From Staphylococcus epidermidis (GTDB lineage: Bacteria; Bacillota; Bacilli; Staphylococcales; Staphylococcaceae), in contig NZ_AP019721.1 of assembly GCF_006742205.1 (NCBI RefSeq), positions 806,001 through 870,000 on the forward strand: a DNA stretch of 64,000 nucleotides, given 5' to 3'. Of the stretch, positions 1 to 14,996 are shown one piece after another. The position numbers and the translations under genes were made by a program. Under the pieces are notes generated by a model that saw only the letters and a list, made by a program, of their open reading frames with translations, was not told the origin of the DNA and did not search any database. Each line of letters starts with the position of its first letter. The first letter of the stretch is position 1.

Positions 1-595
1 TGAAACGTACCATTCAGGTTGGATTGAAACCATAACAGGAAGTATGTTTAGTGGGAAATCTGAAGAACTTATACGTCGCTTAAGACGTGGAATATACGCT
101 AAACAAAAGGTGGTTGTTTTCAAACCAGCAATTGATGATCGTTACCATAAAGAAAAGGTCGTCTCACATAATGGTAATGAGATAGAAGCGATTAATATAT
201 CTACAGCTCAAGAAATTTTAAATCATATGCTAGAAGAAGTAAACGTCATCGGAATTGACGAAGTGCAATTTTTTGAAGACGATATTGTCAACATAGTTGA
301 AAAATTAGCTGAAAACGGGCATCGTGTTATTGTAGCAGGTTTAGATATGGATTTTAGAGGAGAACCGTTTAAACCTATGCCCAAGTTGCTCGCAGTTAGT
401 GAACATATTACAAAGTTGCAAGCAGTATGTTCTGTATGTGGTTCACCTTCGAGTCGTACACAACGGTTAATAAATGGTGAACCGGCGAAAGTAGATGATC
501 CCATCATATTGGTTGGTGCAAATGAAAGTTACGAGCCACGTTGTAGAGCACATCATATAGTTGCACCTAGTGAAAATGAGAAGGAGGAAATGTAG
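1..595 (+). CDS. tdk: Thymidine kinase, 5' end cut by window edge
   Basis: Phosphorylates thymidine to dTMP with ATP in the nucleotide salvage pathway. The reading frame is open from base 2, so the start codon lies just before the window; the first in-window ATG (44) falls inside the P-loop and is not the start. Visible motifs are the P-loop GSMFSGKS, the DEVQFF segment carrying the catalytic Glu, and a C-terminal structural zinc site made of CSVCG and the RCRAHH segment. This is type II thymidine kinase architecture. The stop codon shares its last base with the prfA start, so the two genes are likely co-transcribed. Confidence 0.95.
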   Translation, partial: ETYHSGWIETITGSMFSGKSEELIRRLRRGIYAKQKVVVFKPAIDDRYHKEKVVSHNGNEIEAINISTAQEILNHMLEEVNVIGIDEVQFFEDDIVNIVEKLAENGHRVIVAGLDMDFRGEPFKPMPKLLAVSEHITKLQAVCSVCGSPSSRTQRLINGEPAKVDDPIILVGANESYEPRCRAHHIVAPSENEKEEM

Positions 596-1671
596 TGTTT
601 GATCAATTAGATATAGTAGAAGAACGATATGAACAATTAAATGAATTACTGAGTGATCCTGATGTCGTGAATGACGCTGATAAATTAAGAAAATATTCAA
701 AAGAACAAGCTGACTTACAAAAGACTGTTGATGTGTACAGAAGTTATAAAACCAAAAAAGAAGAATTACAAGATATTGAAGATATGCTAAATGAAACATC
801 TGATAAAGAAGAAGTTGAAATGCTAAAAGAAGAAAGTAGTGCTTTAAAAACAGAATTACCTGATATGGAAGAAGAATTAAAAATCTTACTTATACCTAAA
901 GATCCTAATGATGATAAAGATGTTATAGTTGAAATCCGTGCAGCTGCAGGGGGAGATGAAGCTGCAATATTTGCTGGGGACTTAATGAGAATGTATTCAA
1001 AATACGCCGAGGCAAACGGATTTAAAACAGAAATAGTTGAAGCTTCAGAAAGTGATCATGGTGGATATAAAGAAGTGAGTTTCTCAGTATCTGGTACAGG
1101 TGCTTACAGTAAATTAAAATTTGAAAATGGTGCACATAGGGTCCAACGTGTGCCTGAAACAGAATCAGGGGGGCGAATTCACACTTCTACCGCAACTGTT
1201 GCTGTATTACCTGAAGCTGAAGATGTCGAAATTGAGATACGTAATGAAGATTTAAAAATTGATACTTATCGCTCTAGTGGTGCTGGTGGTCAGCACGTTA
1301 ACACGACTGACTCTGCAGTGCGTATTACACACTTGCCGACTGGTGTTATAGCAACTTCTTCTGAAAAGTCTCAAATTCAAAACCGAGAAAAAGCTATGAA
1401 AGTTTTAAAAGCACGATTGTATGATATGAAATTGCAAGAAGAACAACAAAAATATGCTTCTCAAAGAAAATCAGCTGTTGGTACAGGTGATCGTTCTGAA
1501 AGAATAAGAACTTATAATTATCCTCAAAGTCGTGTGACAGATCATCGAATTGGTTTAACGCTTCAAAAGTTAAATCAAATCATGGAAGGAAATTTAGACG
1601 AGATTGTGGAGGCACTCACACTTTCAGAACAAACTGAGAAACTGAAAGAATTAAACAATGGTGAATTATAA
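595..1671 (+). CDS. prfA: Peptide chain release factor 1
   Basis: RF1 recognises UAA and UAG stop codons in the ribosomal A site and triggers peptidyl-tRNA hydrolysis. The 358-residue protein carries the GGQ motif (in [10 protein letters not shown], near residue 230) and a PxT-type codon-recognition motif, here PET in RVPETES. The start is GTG at 595, overlapping the tdk TAG by one base, with AGGAGG upstream inside the tdk tail. The 3' end overlaps prmC by 14 nt, which couples the factor to the enzyme that methylates its GGQ glutamine. Length and motifs are normal for the family. Confidence 0.97.
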   Translation: MFDQLDIVEERYEQLNELLSDPDVVNDADKLRKYSKEQADLQKTVDVYRSYKTKKEELQDIEDMLNETSDKEEVEMLKEESSALKTELPDMEEELKILLIPKDPNDDKDVIVEIRAAAGGDEAAIFAGDLMRMYSKYAEANGFKTEIVEASESDHGGYKEVSFSVSGTGAYSKLKFENGAHRVQRVPETESGGRIHTSTATVAVLPEAEDVEIEIRNEDLKIDTYRSSGAGGQHVNTTDSAVRITHLPTGVIATSSEKSQIQNREKAMKVLKARLYDMKLQEEQQKYASQRKSAVGTGDRSERIRTYNYPQSRVTDHRIGLTLQKLNQIMEGNLDEIVEALTLSEQTEKLKELNNGEL

Positions 1672-2494
1672 AGAGAAGTTTGCAGAAGCCAAGACAATTG
1701 CCGTAAATGAGGGGTTTGAATCAACTCGTGCCGAATGGTTGTTTTTAGATGTTTTTGGTTGGTCGAAAACAGATTATTTAATTCATAAAGATGAGCAAAT
1801 GTCTTTGACATCAATTAACAAATTGGATAAAGCGTTGGATAGAATGATCACAGGAGAACCTATTCAATACATTGTTGGATTTCAGTCTTTTTATGGTTAT
1901 CAATATAAAGTGAATCAACACTGTCTTATACCAAGGCCTGAAACCGAGGAAGTTATGTTGCATTTTTTAGAATTGTGTAAAAAGACTGATACCATAGCAG
2001 ATATTGGAACTGGAAGTGGTGCTATAGCAATTACGCTTAAGTTACTGCAACCTGAATTAAATGTTATTGCAACAGATTTGTATGAAGATGCTTTAAATGT
2101 AGCTAAGCAAAATGCTAGTCATTATCACCAAAATATTCAGTTTTTGCGTGGAAATGCTTTAAAACCGCTAATTGAAAATGATATAAAATTGGATGGGCTG
2201 ATATCTAATCCACCATACATAGGCCATAGTGAAATAATAGATATGGAGTCAACAGTACTAAATTATGAGCCACATCATGCTCTATTTGCTGAGAAAAACG
2301 GATTTGCTATTTATGAGTCAATATTAGAAGATTTACCATTTGTAATGAAACAAGGTGGACATGTTGTTTTTGAAATAGGTTATAGTCAAGGAGATATCTT
2401 AAAAAGAATGATTCAAGATTTATATCCTGAAAAAGAAGTAGAGATTTTCAAAGATATCAATGGAAATCAGCGTATTATATCTATTATTTGGTAG
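1658..2494 (+). CDS. prmC: Release factor glutamine N5-methyltransferase
   Basis: SAM-dependent enzyme that methylates the Gln of the GGQ motif in release factors. The 278-residue protein has an N-terminal helical substrate-binding region, then a Rossmann methyltransferase domain with motif [10 protein letters not shown] (about residues 113-121) and the diagnostic NPPY motif (NPPYIG, about 187-192). The ATG at 1658 lies 14 nt inside prfA, the usual arrangement for this substrate-enzyme pair. Nothing is missing or unusual. Confidence 0.95.
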   Translation: MVNYKEKFAEAKTIAVNEGFESTRAEWLFLDVFGWSKTDYLIHKDEQMSLTSINKLDKALDRMITGEPIQYIVGFQSFYGYQYKVNQHCLIPRPETEEVMLHFLELCKKTDTIADIGTGSGAIAITLKLLQPELNVIATDLYEDALNVAKQNASHYHQNIQFLRGNALKPLIENDIKLDGLISNPPYIGHSEIIDMESTVLNYEPHHALFAEKNGFAIYESILEDLPFVMKQGGHVVFEIGYSQGDILKRMIQDLYPEKEVEIFKDINGNQRIISIIW

Positions 2495-2569
2495 TTAAAC
2501 AATTTATAAGATATTTTTTATAGTTGTTTTGTATAAGAAAAACGTGACTTTCGATCAGCAACATAGCAC

Positions 2570-2626
2570 GGGTGGAATTTTAATTCAACTTTTTGAAAAT
2601 GAATTAAATTCTGCCCTTATTTCTTT
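2570..2626 (+). terminator. Imperfect hairpin with T-rich tail between prmC and sua5
   Basis: Bases 2570-2587 (GGGTGGAATTTTAATTCA) pair imperfectly with 2600-2616 (TGAATTAAATTCTGCCC); a T-rich stretch (ttatttcttta) follows. It looks like a weak terminator or attenuator separating tdk-prfA-prmC from sua5. The loop is about 12 nt. The tail is not a clean T-run, so termination may be partial. Confidence 0.45.
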
Positions 2627-2656
2627 ACAGCATATAATCACAGAAGAGGTGAAAAC

Positions 2657-3700
2657 ATGCACACACAAATATGGGATTTAAGAATGTATAAAAATAATGT
2701 TAGTCAATATCCACATATAGATGAGATAAAACAAACTTTCCTAGATGGAGGTTTAGTAGCGATACCTACTGAAACAGTATATGGTCTTGGTGCGAATGCT
2801 AGAAACGAAGAAGCAGTCGAAAACATCTATGTTGCAAAAGGACGTCCGTCCGATAATCCGTTAATCGTTCATATTCACAGTATTGAACAACTCGATGATT
2901 TTGTAGAGTATATTGATGATAAGGTTAAAGTATTGATGGATGAATTTTGGCCGGGACCTATTTCTTTTATATTACCACTTAAACAGGGATATCTTTGCAG
3001 TAAAGTGACTGGTGGATTAGAATCTATCGCTGTTAGAATGCCTAGTCATAAAATAGGGAGAGCATTACTTCAAATTGTAGATGAACCCATAGCAGCTCCT
3101 AGTGCTAATATTAGTGGTCGACCGTCACCAACAACTTTTGAACATGTGAATAGAGATTTAAATGGTAAAGTCAACGGTATAGTTAATGGTGATCAATGTG
3201 AAGAAGGACTTGAAAGTACTGTGATTGATTGCACACAGTTTCCGTTTCGTATCGCGCGACCAGGTTCAATTACGCAAGATATGATAGAAACTAAACTACC
3301 TCATTCGATAAATCGTCAAATATATGAGGAAAATGAAAAGCCTATCGCACCTGGTATGAAATATAAACATTATTCCCCAGAGACCCCATTAACAATTGTT
3401 AAAGATTTAAATAAAAAAATTGCTAATGATGATAAATGGTCAAAAGTAGCATTTGTATTCCCAGAGAGTCAAAGAAGTTTGATTCCCGAAAATAGCATTT
3501 TTATATCTTTATGTGAAAATAAGGGAGATTTTAAATCAGCAGGCCATAATTTATATGAAATTTTACATGAACTTGACCAGAATGAAGAAATAGAAGAGGC
3601 ATATATTTATGGATTTGAAGATAATCATCACACTGAAGCTATCATGAACCGAATGTTAAAAGCAGCAAGTTATAAACTAATTAAAGGTGAAAAGCTATGA
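2657..3700 (+). CDS. sua5: L-threonylcarbamoyladenylate synthase (Sua5/YwlC)
   Basis: Makes threonylcarbamoyl-AMP from threonine, bicarbonate and ATP, the first step of tRNA t6A37 modification for ANN-decoding tRNAs. The 347-residue length identifies the two-domain Sua5 form: a YrdC catalytic domain (about residues 20-210, with PTETVYGLG, the KGRPSDNPL segment and APSANISG) followed by a C-terminal Sua5 domain. AGAGGTG precedes the ATG. The gene overlaps ptpB by 4 nt. Its partner enzymes TsaB, TsaD and TsaE are encoded at the other end of the window. Confidence 0.95.
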   Translation: MHTQIWDLRMYKNNVSQYPHIDEIKQTFLDGGLVAIPTETVYGLGANARNEEAVENIYVAKGRPSDNPLIVHIHSIEQLDDFVEYIDDKVKVLMDEFWPGPISFILPLKQGYLCSKVTGGLESIAVRMPSHKIGRALLQIVDEPIAAPSANISGRPSPTTFEHVNRDLNGKVNGIVNGDQCEEGLESTVIDCTQFPFRIARPGSITQDMIETKLPHSINRQIYEENEKPIAPGMKYKHYSPETPLTIVKDLNKKIANDDKWSKVAFVFPESQRSLIPENSIFISLCENKGDFKSAGHNLYEILHELDQNEEIEEAYIYGFEDNHHTEAIMNRMLKAASYKLIKGEKL

Positions 3701-4116
3701 AAATAATTTTTGTATGTAGTGGCAACACTTGTCGAAGCCCACTGGCTGAAAGTATAGCCAAGTCCCTTTTACCACACGATAGTATAGCTTCAAGAGGGCT
3801 ATTCGCAGTTGAGGGACAGGCCATATCTAAGGAATCGTTAGAATTAATTCATAAGTACGATTTACCTGAACCATCACGAGCACAAGCATTTCATATAGAT
3901 GATCTTGATGCTGATATTATACTTACCATGACGCAAGCTCATAAAGATTTAATATTTTCTATGTATGGACGACAATCTAATGTCTTTACATTAAATGAGT
4001 ATGTAGGTGACACACAAGAAATTGATGACCCATTTGGTGGCTCGTTTGATGTTTATGAACAAACTTATACCAAAATTTATGATTTAGTCGACAAAATAAA
4101 ATTTAAACACGAGTAA
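3697..4116 (+). CDS. ptpB: Low-molecular-weight protein phosphatase, arginine-phosphatase type
   Basis: Cysteine-dependent phosphatase of the LMW-PTP fold (139 residues). The P-loop is CSGNTCRS with nucleophile Cys7 and Arg13, and the general-acid Asp is in the DDPFGGS loop. Thr11 occupies the position that in Bacillus YwlE gives preference for phospho-arginine over phospho-tyrosine, so the likely job is to oppose McsB-type protein arginine kinase. That specificity is inferred from the family. It overlaps sua5 by 4 nt, the same pairing as ywlC-ywlE in Bacillus. Confidence 0.9.
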   Translation: MKIIFVCSGNTCRSPLAESIAKSLLPHDSIASRGLFAVEGQAISKESLELIHKYDLPEPSRAQAFHIDDLDADIILTMTQAHKDLIFSMYGRQSNVFTLNEYVGDTQEIDDPFGGSFDVYEQTYTKIYDLVDKIKFKHE

Positions 4117-4166
4117 AGTAAAATATATATAATTAGTATATGTTAAGCTTTAAATAAGTTATAATT

Positions 4167-4200
4167 AAGGAGTATAGCAAGTTTGCTATGTTCCTTTTTT
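4167..4200 (+). terminator. Rho-independent terminator after ptpB
   Basis: AAGGAGTATAGCA pairs with TGCTATGTTCCTT around a short loop, followed by a run of T. It sits midway between ptpB and ywlG and should end the upstream transcription unit. Confidence 0.85.
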
Positions 4201-4225
4201 ATTTTATACAAAGGGGTGGGTTCAA

Positions 4226-4750
4226 ATGCGTGATTTACAACAACTGCTTGATGAATTGAAAGATATGTCATTCTTTAATCCAGGCGAAATGTGTATCATT
4301 GGTTGTTCAACTTCCGAAGTTATAGGTAAACGTATTGGTTCTGTTGGATCAATGGACGTAGCTAAAGAAATTTACGAAAATTTGAAACAACTAGAGATTG
4401 ATACAGGCGTGACATTTGCTTTTCAAGGATGTGAACATATTAACAGGGCAGTAACGATAGAAAGAGCAAATTTCAACCCATTGACTATGGAAGAAGTTAC
4501 TGTCGTTCCAGACGTTCATGCAGGTGGTAGTTTATCCACTTACGCTTATCAACAAATGGAAGATCCTATTGTTGTTGAGCATATTACTGTTTCAAAAGGT
4601 ATAGATATAGGTCAGACCTTAATTGGAATGCATATTAAACATGTGTGTGTTCCTGTAAGAACAAGTGTTAAACAAATTGGAGAAGCTATCGTTACCATAG
4701 CGACATCTAGACCTAAGAAAATTGGTGGCGAACGAGCTAAATATCAATAA
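4226..4750 (+). CDS. ywlG: TIGR01440/UPF0340 family protein (YwlG-like)
   Basis: A 174-residue soluble protein of the YwlG family; no biochemical function is firmly assigned to it. No signal peptide or membrane segment is visible. Conserved-looking blocks are a [10 protein letters not shown] segment near the N-terminus, [10 protein letters not shown], and VPDVHAGGS. The ATG follows an AAAGGGGTG ribosome-binding site. It lies between ptpB and glyA, as in Bacillus, 24 nt from glyA, so it probably shares a message with it. The gene symbol is carried over from B. subtilis by family and position. Confidence 0.85.
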   Translation: MRDLQQLLDELKDMSFFNPGEMCIIGCSTSEVIGKRIGSVGSMDVAKEIYENLKQLEIDTGVTFAFQGCEHINRAVTIERANFNPLTMEEVTVVPDVHAGGSLSTYAYQQMEDPIVVEHITVSKGIDIGQTLIGMHIKHVCVPVRTSVKQIGEAIVTIATSRPKKIGGERAKYQ

Positions 4751-4774
4751 ATATTGAGGAAGAAGGGGATTTAA

Positions 4775-6013
4775 ATGTCTTATATCGAGAAAAAGGATAA
4801 AGTTGTTTACGATGCTATTCAAAAGGAGTTTCAACGACAAAATAGTAATATTGAACTCATTGCATCAGAAAATTTCGTATCACAAGCAGTTATGGAAGCC
4901 CAAGGTTCAGTATTAACGAATAAATATGCTGAGGGTTATCCTGGGCGTCGTTATTATGGAGGGTGTGAGCATGTAGATGTAACTGAGTCCATTGCCATTG
5001 AAAGAGCAAAAGCTTTATTTGGAGCAGAACATGTTAATGTTCAACCCCATTCAGGTTCTCAAGCTAATATGGCTGTGTATTTGGTTGCTTTAGAAATGGG
5101 CGATACTGTGTTAGGTATGAATTTGAGTCATGGTGGTCATTTAACACATGGGGCAACTGTCAATTTTAGTGGTAAATTTTATCATTTTGTTGAATATGGT
5201 GTGGACCAAGAAAATGAATTAATAAACTATGATGAAGTGAGACGTTTAGCAATTGAGCATCAACCTAAATTAATTGTAGCTGGTGCTTCAGCATATTCAA
5301 GAACTATTGACTTTAAAAAATTTAAAGAAATTGCTGATGAAGTAGGAGCTAAATTGATGGTAGATATGGCACATATTGCTGGTTTAGTAGCTGCTGGTTT
5401 ACATCCTAATCCTGTAGAATATGCTGATTTTGTGACTACTACAACTCATAAAACTTTACGCGGTCCACGTGGTGGTATGATTTTATGTAAAGAAGAATAT
5501 AAAAAAGATATAGATAAAACAATCTTCCCAGGTATTCAAGGCGGTCCATTAGAACATGTCATCGCCGCAAAAGCTGTTGCATTTGGAGAAGCTTTGAACG
5601 ACGATTTTAAAGATTATCAAAATCAAGTCATTAAAAATGCACAAGCTTTAGCTCAAACATTAATTGAAGAAGGCTTCAGAGTTGTATCTGGCGGAACAGA
5701 CAATCATTTAGTTGCAGTTGATGTTAAAGGTTCTATCAATATGACTGGTAAATTAGCTGAAGAGACACTTGATAAAGTAGGAATTACATGTAATAAGAAT
5801 ACTATTCCATTTGATAAAGAAAAACCGTTTGTAACAAGTGGTGTTAGACTAGGAACACCAGCAGCTACAACTCGTGGTTTTGATGAATCTGCATTTGTGG
5901 AAGTAGCAAAAATTATTAGTTTAGCATTAAATAACTATGATAATGATACTAAACTAAATGAAGCTAAAGAGAGAGTTCACGCACTCACATCTAAATATCC
6001 ATTATATAATTAA
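4775..6013 (+). CDS. glyA: Serine hydroxymethyltransferase
   Basis: PLP enzyme that interconverts serine and glycine and loads tetrahydrofolate with one-carbon units. The 412-residue protein shows the standard signatures: LIASENFVS near the N-terminus, [13 protein letters not shown], and the PLP-lysine segment [14 protein letters not shown] (Lys about residue 227). The ATG is preceded by GAGGAAGAAGGGG. The next gene, upp, follows after a 28-nt gap, suggesting a common glycine/one-carbon and pyrimidine salvage transcript. Confidence 0.97.
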   Translation: MSYIEKKDKVVYDAIQKEFQRQNSNIELIASENFVSQAVMEAQGSVLTNKYAEGYPGRRYYGGCEHVDVTESIAIERAKALFGAEHVNVQPHSGSQANMAVYLVALEMGDTVLGMNLSHGGHLTHGATVNFSGKFYHFVEYGVDQENELINYDEVRRLAIEHQPKLIVAGASAYSRTIDFKKFKEIADEVGAKLMVDMAHIAGLVAAGLHPNPVEYADFVTTTTHKTLRGPRGGMILCKEEYKKDIDKTIFPGIQGGPLEHVIAAKAVAFGEALNDDFKDYQNQVIKNAQALAQTLIEEGFRVVSGGTDNHLVAVDVKGSINMTGKLAEETLDKVGITCNKNTIPFDKEKPFVTSGVRLGTPAATTRGFDESAFVEVAKIISLALNNYDNDTKLNEAKERVHALTSKYPLYN

Positions 6014-6041
6014 TAGACATACACATTGGAGGAAAATGATT

Positions 6042-6671
6042 ATGAGTAAAGTACATGTTTTTGATCACCCATTAATACAACACAAACTAAGTTATATTAG
6101 AGATGCTCGCACTGGAACAAAAGAGTTTAGGGAACTTGTAGATGAAGTCGGTATGTTAATGGCTTATGAAGTAACTAGAGACTTAGAACTGCAAGATGTT
6201 GAAATACAAACACCTGTGACTAAAATGACAGCTAAACGTTTGGCGGGTAAAAAGTTAGCAATTGTACCTATTTTAAGAGCTGGTCTAGGCATGACAGATG
6301 GTGTGTTAAGTCTTGTTCCTGCTGCTAGGGTAGGACATATAGGACTATATAGAGATCCAGAGACTCTTGAAGCGGTAGAGTACTTTGCGAAAATGCCTCA
6401 AGACATCGATGAACGTCAAATTATTGTGGTTGATCCTATGCTTGCTACTGGTGCTTCAGCTATTGAAGCAATTTCTTCATTAAAAAAACGTGGAGCTAAA
6501 AGTATACGTTTTATGTGTTTAATAGCTGCCCCTGAAGGCGTTGAAAAAATGCAAGAAGCACACCCAGATGTAGATATATATATTGCGGCATTAGATGAAA
6601 AATTAAATGACAAAGCGTATATTACACCAGGTTTAGGTGATGCAGGGGATAGATTATTCGGTACTAAATAA
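6042..6671 (+). CDS. upp: Uracil phosphoribosyltransferase
   Basis: Converts uracil and PRPP to UMP. The 209-residue length matches the family when the ATG at 6042 (preceded by TTGGAGGAAAA) is used; an upstream in-frame extension to 5958 lies inside glyA and is rejected. The PRPP-binding motif is [12 protein letters not shown], and the C-terminal uracil-binding loop [12 protein letters not shown] is intact. Confidence 0.96.
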   Translation: MSKVHVFDHPLIQHKLSYIRDARTGTKEFRELVDEVGMLMAYEVTRDLELQDVEIQTPVTKMTAKRLAGKKLAIVPILRAGLGMTDGVLSLVPAARVGHIGLYRDPETLEAVEYFAKMPQDIDERQIIVVDPMLATGASAIEAISSLKKRGAKSIRFMCLIAAPEGVEKMQEAHPDVDIYIAALDEKLNDKAYITPGLGDAGDRLFGTK

Positions 6672-6695
6672 TAGATTCGGAGATAGATATTTTTG

Positions 6696-7841
6696 ATGAA
6701 AAAAGTTATGACCATATTTGGAACTAGGCCTGAAGCTATAAAAATGGCTCCGTTGATTAAAACGTTAGAGAAAGATTCTGACCTGGAACCCGTTGTTGTA
6801 GTCACCGCCCAACATAGAGAGATGCTTGATTCAGTGTTGAATACTTTTAACATAAGTGCAGATTATGATTTGAATATTATGAAAGCTGGTCAAACATTGT
6901 CTGAAGTAACATCTGAAGCAATGAAAAAGTTAGAAGATATCATACAAAAGGAAGTGCCTGATATGGTACTTGTTCATGGTGATACAGTGACAACCTTTTC
7001 TGGAGCATTAGCCGCATTTTATAGTCAAACACCTATAGGACATGTTGAAGCTGGATTAAGGAGTTATAATAAATATTCACCTTATCCTGAAGAAATAAAT
7101 AGACAAATGGTTGGGGTAATGGCAGATTTGCACTTTGCCCCAACCTATAATGCTGCACAGAATTTAGTAAAAGAGGGTAAATTAGCCAAACATATAGCTA
7201 TCACTGGTAATACAGCTATTGACGCAATGAATTATACAATCGATCACCAATATTCATCATCTATCATACAAAAACATAAAAATAAAAACTTTATTTTACT
7301 CACAGCACATAGACGTGAAAATATAGGTAAACCTATGATAAACGTGTTTAAAGCGATTAGAAAGTTGATTGATGAATATCAGGATTTAGCGTTGGTCTAT
7401 CCTATGCATATGAATCCCAAAGTAAGAGATATTGCGCAAAAATATTTAGGAAATCATCCTAGGATTGAATTGATAGAACCACTTGATGTGGTTGATTTTC
7501 ATAATTTTGCTAAACAAGCATATCTCATTATGACTGACTCTGGTGGAATACAAGAGGAGGCACCATCATTACACAAACCAGTTTTAGTATTGAGAGATAG
7601 TACTGAAAGACCGGAGGGAGTAGATGCTGGAACTTTGAGAGTCATTGGTACGAATGAAGAAGATGTCTATAATGAAACTAAAAAATTAATAGAAAACCCA
7701 GACCTTTATCAAAAAATGAGTCAAGCTGTTAATCCATATGGCGATGGACAAGCTAGTGAGAGAATTGTGCAACATATAAAATATTATTTTAATTTGACAA
7801 ATGACAGACCCAATCATTTTGAATTTACAAAAGATTTATAA
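6696..7841 (+). CDS. mnaA: UDP-N-acetylglucosamine 2-epimerase (non-hydrolysing)
   Basis: Interconverts UDP-GlcNAc and UDP-ManNAc, the donor for the wall teichoic acid linkage unit and other ManNAc-containing polymers. The protein is about 381 residues with GT-B fold signatures: FGTRPEAIKMAPL at the N-terminus, HVEAGLRS, PEEINR and a C-terminal TDSGGIQEE motif. Start choice is uncertain: an in-frame TTG at 6693 is better spaced (9 nt) from GGAGA at 6679-6683 than the ATG at 6696 (12 nt), but differs by only one residue. It is the last gene before the ATP synthase operon. Confidence 0.93.
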   Translation: MKKVMTIFGTRPEAIKMAPLIKTLEKDSDLEPVVVVTAQHREMLDSVLNTFNISADYDLNIMKAGQTLSEVTSEAMKKLEDIIQKEVPDMVLVHGDTVTTFSGALAAFYSQTPIGHVEAGLRSYNKYSPYPEEINRQMVGVMADLHFAPTYNAAQNLVKEGKLAKHIAITGNTAIDAMNYTIDHQYSSSIIQKHKNKNFILLTAHRRENIGKPMINVFKAIRKLIDEYQDLALVYPMHMNPKVRDIAQKYLGNHPRIELIEPLDVVDFHNFAKQAYLIMTDSGGIQEEAPSLHKPVLVLRDSTERPEGVDAGTLRVIGTNEEDVYNETKKLIENPDLYQKMSQAVNPYGDGQASERIVQHIKYYFNLTNDRPNHFEFTKDL

Positions 7842-7904
7842 AATGACAAATGTGAATTTTTTGTGACAAAAACCGGTGAAAATTTAACAAGAATTTGAAT
7901 AGAA

Positions 7905-7934
7905 TTGACACCATACAACAGGCTATATTATCAT
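7905..7934 (+). promoter_or_regulatory. Candidate sigma-A promoter of the ATP synthase operon
   Basis: A perfect -35 TTGACA (7905-7910) lies 18 bp from TATCAT (7929-7934), 5 of 6 to the -10 consensus. It sits about 60 bp ahead of atpI, the first gene of the operon, in the gap after mnaA. Confidence 0.6.
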
Positions 7935-7993
7935 TTAGATTGTATGAGTGGAACGGTTTACATGATTGGTATAGGACACTCGGAGGCTATAAA

Positions 7994-9098
<1,105 letters not shown>

Positions 9099-9119
9099 TA
9101 TAATTTAGTAACTATATAA

Positions 9120-9353
<234 letters not shown>

Positions 9354-9365
9354 GACATTTTATAA

Positions 9366-9408
9366 GGCGAAGTCTAATGAGAGACTATCGCCGTTCGTTT
9401 TGTTTTTT
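9366..9408 (+). terminator. Hairpin plus T-tract between atpE and atpF (probable attenuator)
   Basis: GGCGAAGTCT (9366-9375) pairs with AGACT-A-TCGCC (9382-9392), ten pairs with one bulged A and a 6-nt loop; the tail is gttcgttttgtttttt. It has terminator form but sits inside the operon, so it probably terminates partially or protects the 3' end of an atpE message. Confidence 0.65.
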
Positions 9409-9450
9409 ATAGCTTAGTGATTATTTTGACGAAAGGAGTGTCATGAGCCC

Positions 9451-9966
9451 GTGACTGCAACAGCTAATACATTTATTCTCGGTGCAGGAGTTGAATGGGG
9501 GACAACATTTGTAACACTCGTAACATTTGTAATCCTCATCATACTTTTGAAGAAATTTGCTTGGGGTCCATTAAAAGAAGTAATGGACAAACGTGAACGT
9601 GATATCAATAAAGATATTGACGACGCAGAACAAGCTAAGATAAATGCTCAAAAACTTGAAGAAGAAAATAGAAAGACACTTAAAGAAACTCAAGATGAAG
9701 TTCAAAAAATCTTAGACGATGCTAAGATTCAAGCACGTAAGCAACATGAAGAAATTATTCATGAAGCTAACGAAAAAGCTAATGGTATGATTGAAACTGC
9801 TCAAAGTGAAATTAATAGTCAAAAAGAACGTGCAATTTCTGATATTAATAATCAAGTTTCTGAACTATCAGTACTTATTGCATCTAAAGTTCTTAGAAAA
9901 GAAATTTCAGAGCAAGATCAAAAAGAATTAGTTGAAAAGTATTTAAAAGAGGCAGGGGATAAATAA
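9451..9966 (+). CDS. atpF: ATP synthase Fo subunit b
   Basis: Peripheral stalk subunit: one N-terminal membrane helix (about residues 15-33, within [20 protein letters not shown]) followed by a long charged helix rich in Glu, Lys and Gln that forms the coiled-coil stalk. Length is 171 residues. The start is GTG at 9451; an ATG at 9443, better placed relative to AAAGGAG (9432-9438), opens only a three-codon frame whose TGA overlaps the GTG. The stop overlaps the atpH ATG by one base. Confidence 0.95.
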
Positions 9967-10505
9967 TGGCAAAGGTAGCAAAAAAATATGCCAAAGCATT
10001 ATTTGATGTCGCTCTAGATACAAATCAACTAGATGTTGTCTATGAAGATTTAGAAACAATTAGCCATTCATCGTTTGATTTCATCAAACAACTTAAAGCA
10101 ATTGATAGTAATCCAAGCTTAACTGCAAATCAACGTGAAGAATTTGTAGAAAGAGTTTACAACGAAGCAAATCCATATGTGGTAAATACTTTAAAAGTAT
10201 TAGCAGATAACCGACATATTTCAATTGTAGAGAATGTTTTTAAATCATTCCAAAATTTATATAACAAATACTACAAACAAGATTTTGCAATTATTGAATC
10301 GACTTACGAGTTAAGCGAAGATGAAATATCAAGAATTGTAGAACTTATCAAAAAGCAAACTGAATTATCAAATGTAATTGTTAACACTAAAATCAATCAA
10401 GATTTAATTGGTGGATTTAGAGTTAAGGTTGGAACTACAGTTATGGATGGTAGTGTTAGAAATGACCTTGTTCAATTACAAAGAAAATTTGAAAGAGCTA
10501 ACTAA
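9966..10505 (+). CDS. atpH: ATP synthase F1 subunit delta
   Basis: Connects the peripheral stalk to the top of the F1 head. The 179-residue protein has the expected N-terminal six-helix domain beginning [16 protein letters not shown] and the C-terminal GGFRVKVG motif typical of delta/OSCP. It starts on the last base of the atpF stop codon, implying translational coupling. Confidence 0.95.
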   Translation: MAKVAKKYAKALFDVALDTNQLDVVYEDLETISHSSFDFIKQLKAIDSNPSLTANQREEFVERVYNEANPYVVNTLKVLADNRHISIVENVFKSFQNLYNKYYKQDFAIIESTYELSEDEISRIVELIKKQTELSNVIVNTKINQDLIGGFRVKVGTTVMDGSVRNDLVQLQRKFERAN

Positions 10506-10527
10506 TATTTAAAGAGGAGTGACATAG

Positions 10528-12039
<1,512 letters not shown>

Positions 12040-12102
12040 AATCTAATTTAATCGTAATAGAGAGTACATTCTAAATCTTATAAATCGTTAAATTAAGATT
12101 AA

Positions 12103-12990
<888 letters not shown>

Positions 12991-12996
12991 TAATAA

Positions 12997-14424
<1,428 letters not shown>

Positions 14425-14443
14425 TAATTAGGAGGTATGGATA

Positions 14444-14848
14444 ATGAATACACTTAGACTAAATATTGTCACTCCTAATGGTTCTGTCTATGAACGTGAA
14501 GACGTTGAGATGGCTGTCTTACAAACAACAGCTGGTGAAATGGGGATTATGTATGGTCACATTCCAACTGTTGCTGCATTAAAAACAGGTCATGTGAAAG
14601 TTAATTTTCACAACGGAAATGAATTTATTGCAGTAAGTGATGGCTTTATTGAAGCAAGACAACATCAATTATCAATTATCGTCCAAACGGCCGAACCTGC
14701 TAGTGAAATCGATGTTGAAAGAGCTAAATTAGCTAAGTCGAGAGCAGAATCACATTTAGAAGATGATGATGATAATACAGACATAAATAGAGCTAAAAGA
14801 GCACTTGAACGAGCAAATAATCGTTTACGTGTTGCAGAATTACAATAA
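14444..14848 (+). CDS. atpC: ATP synthase F1 subunit epsilon
   Basis: Rotor-associated subunit that can inhibit ATP hydrolysis. The 134-residue protein has the N-terminal beta sandwich (with GEMGIMYGHIPTVAALKTG) and the C-terminal two-helix region, including an unusually acidic stretch EDDDDNTD between the helices. It closes the operon and is followed directly by a strong terminator. Confidence 0.96.
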   Translation: MNTLRLNIVTPNGSVYEREDVEMAVLQTTAGEMGIMYGHIPTVAALKTGHVKVNFHNGNEFIAVSDGFIEARQHQLSIIVQTAEPASEIDVERAKLAKSRAESHLEDDDDNTDINRAKRALERANNRLRVAELQ

Positions 14849-14856
14849 TTAAAAAA

Positions 14857-14896
14857 GGTTCGATAGTATATTTTAATGACTATCGAACCTTTTTTT
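14857..14896 (+). terminator. Terminator of the atp operon
   Basis: GGTTCGATAGT (14857-14867) pairs with ACTATCGAACC (14879-14889), an 11-bp perfect stem followed by seven T. An upstream A-run (14849-14856) makes it potentially bidirectional. Confidence 0.93.
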
Positions 14897-14996
14897 AAAT
14901 TTTAAAATGTTAAAAAGTAATATCCATTTTTATAAGTATCTTTATTGCCTCTTTTCGTGTACAATGTTATACAGTAATCTTACGAAGGAGCTTAAT

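Noticed and set aside
5958-6041. 28-residue N-terminal extension of uracil phosphoribosyltransferase
   Set aside because: It overlaps the end of glyA, and ATG 6042 has a strong ribosome site and gives the normal length.
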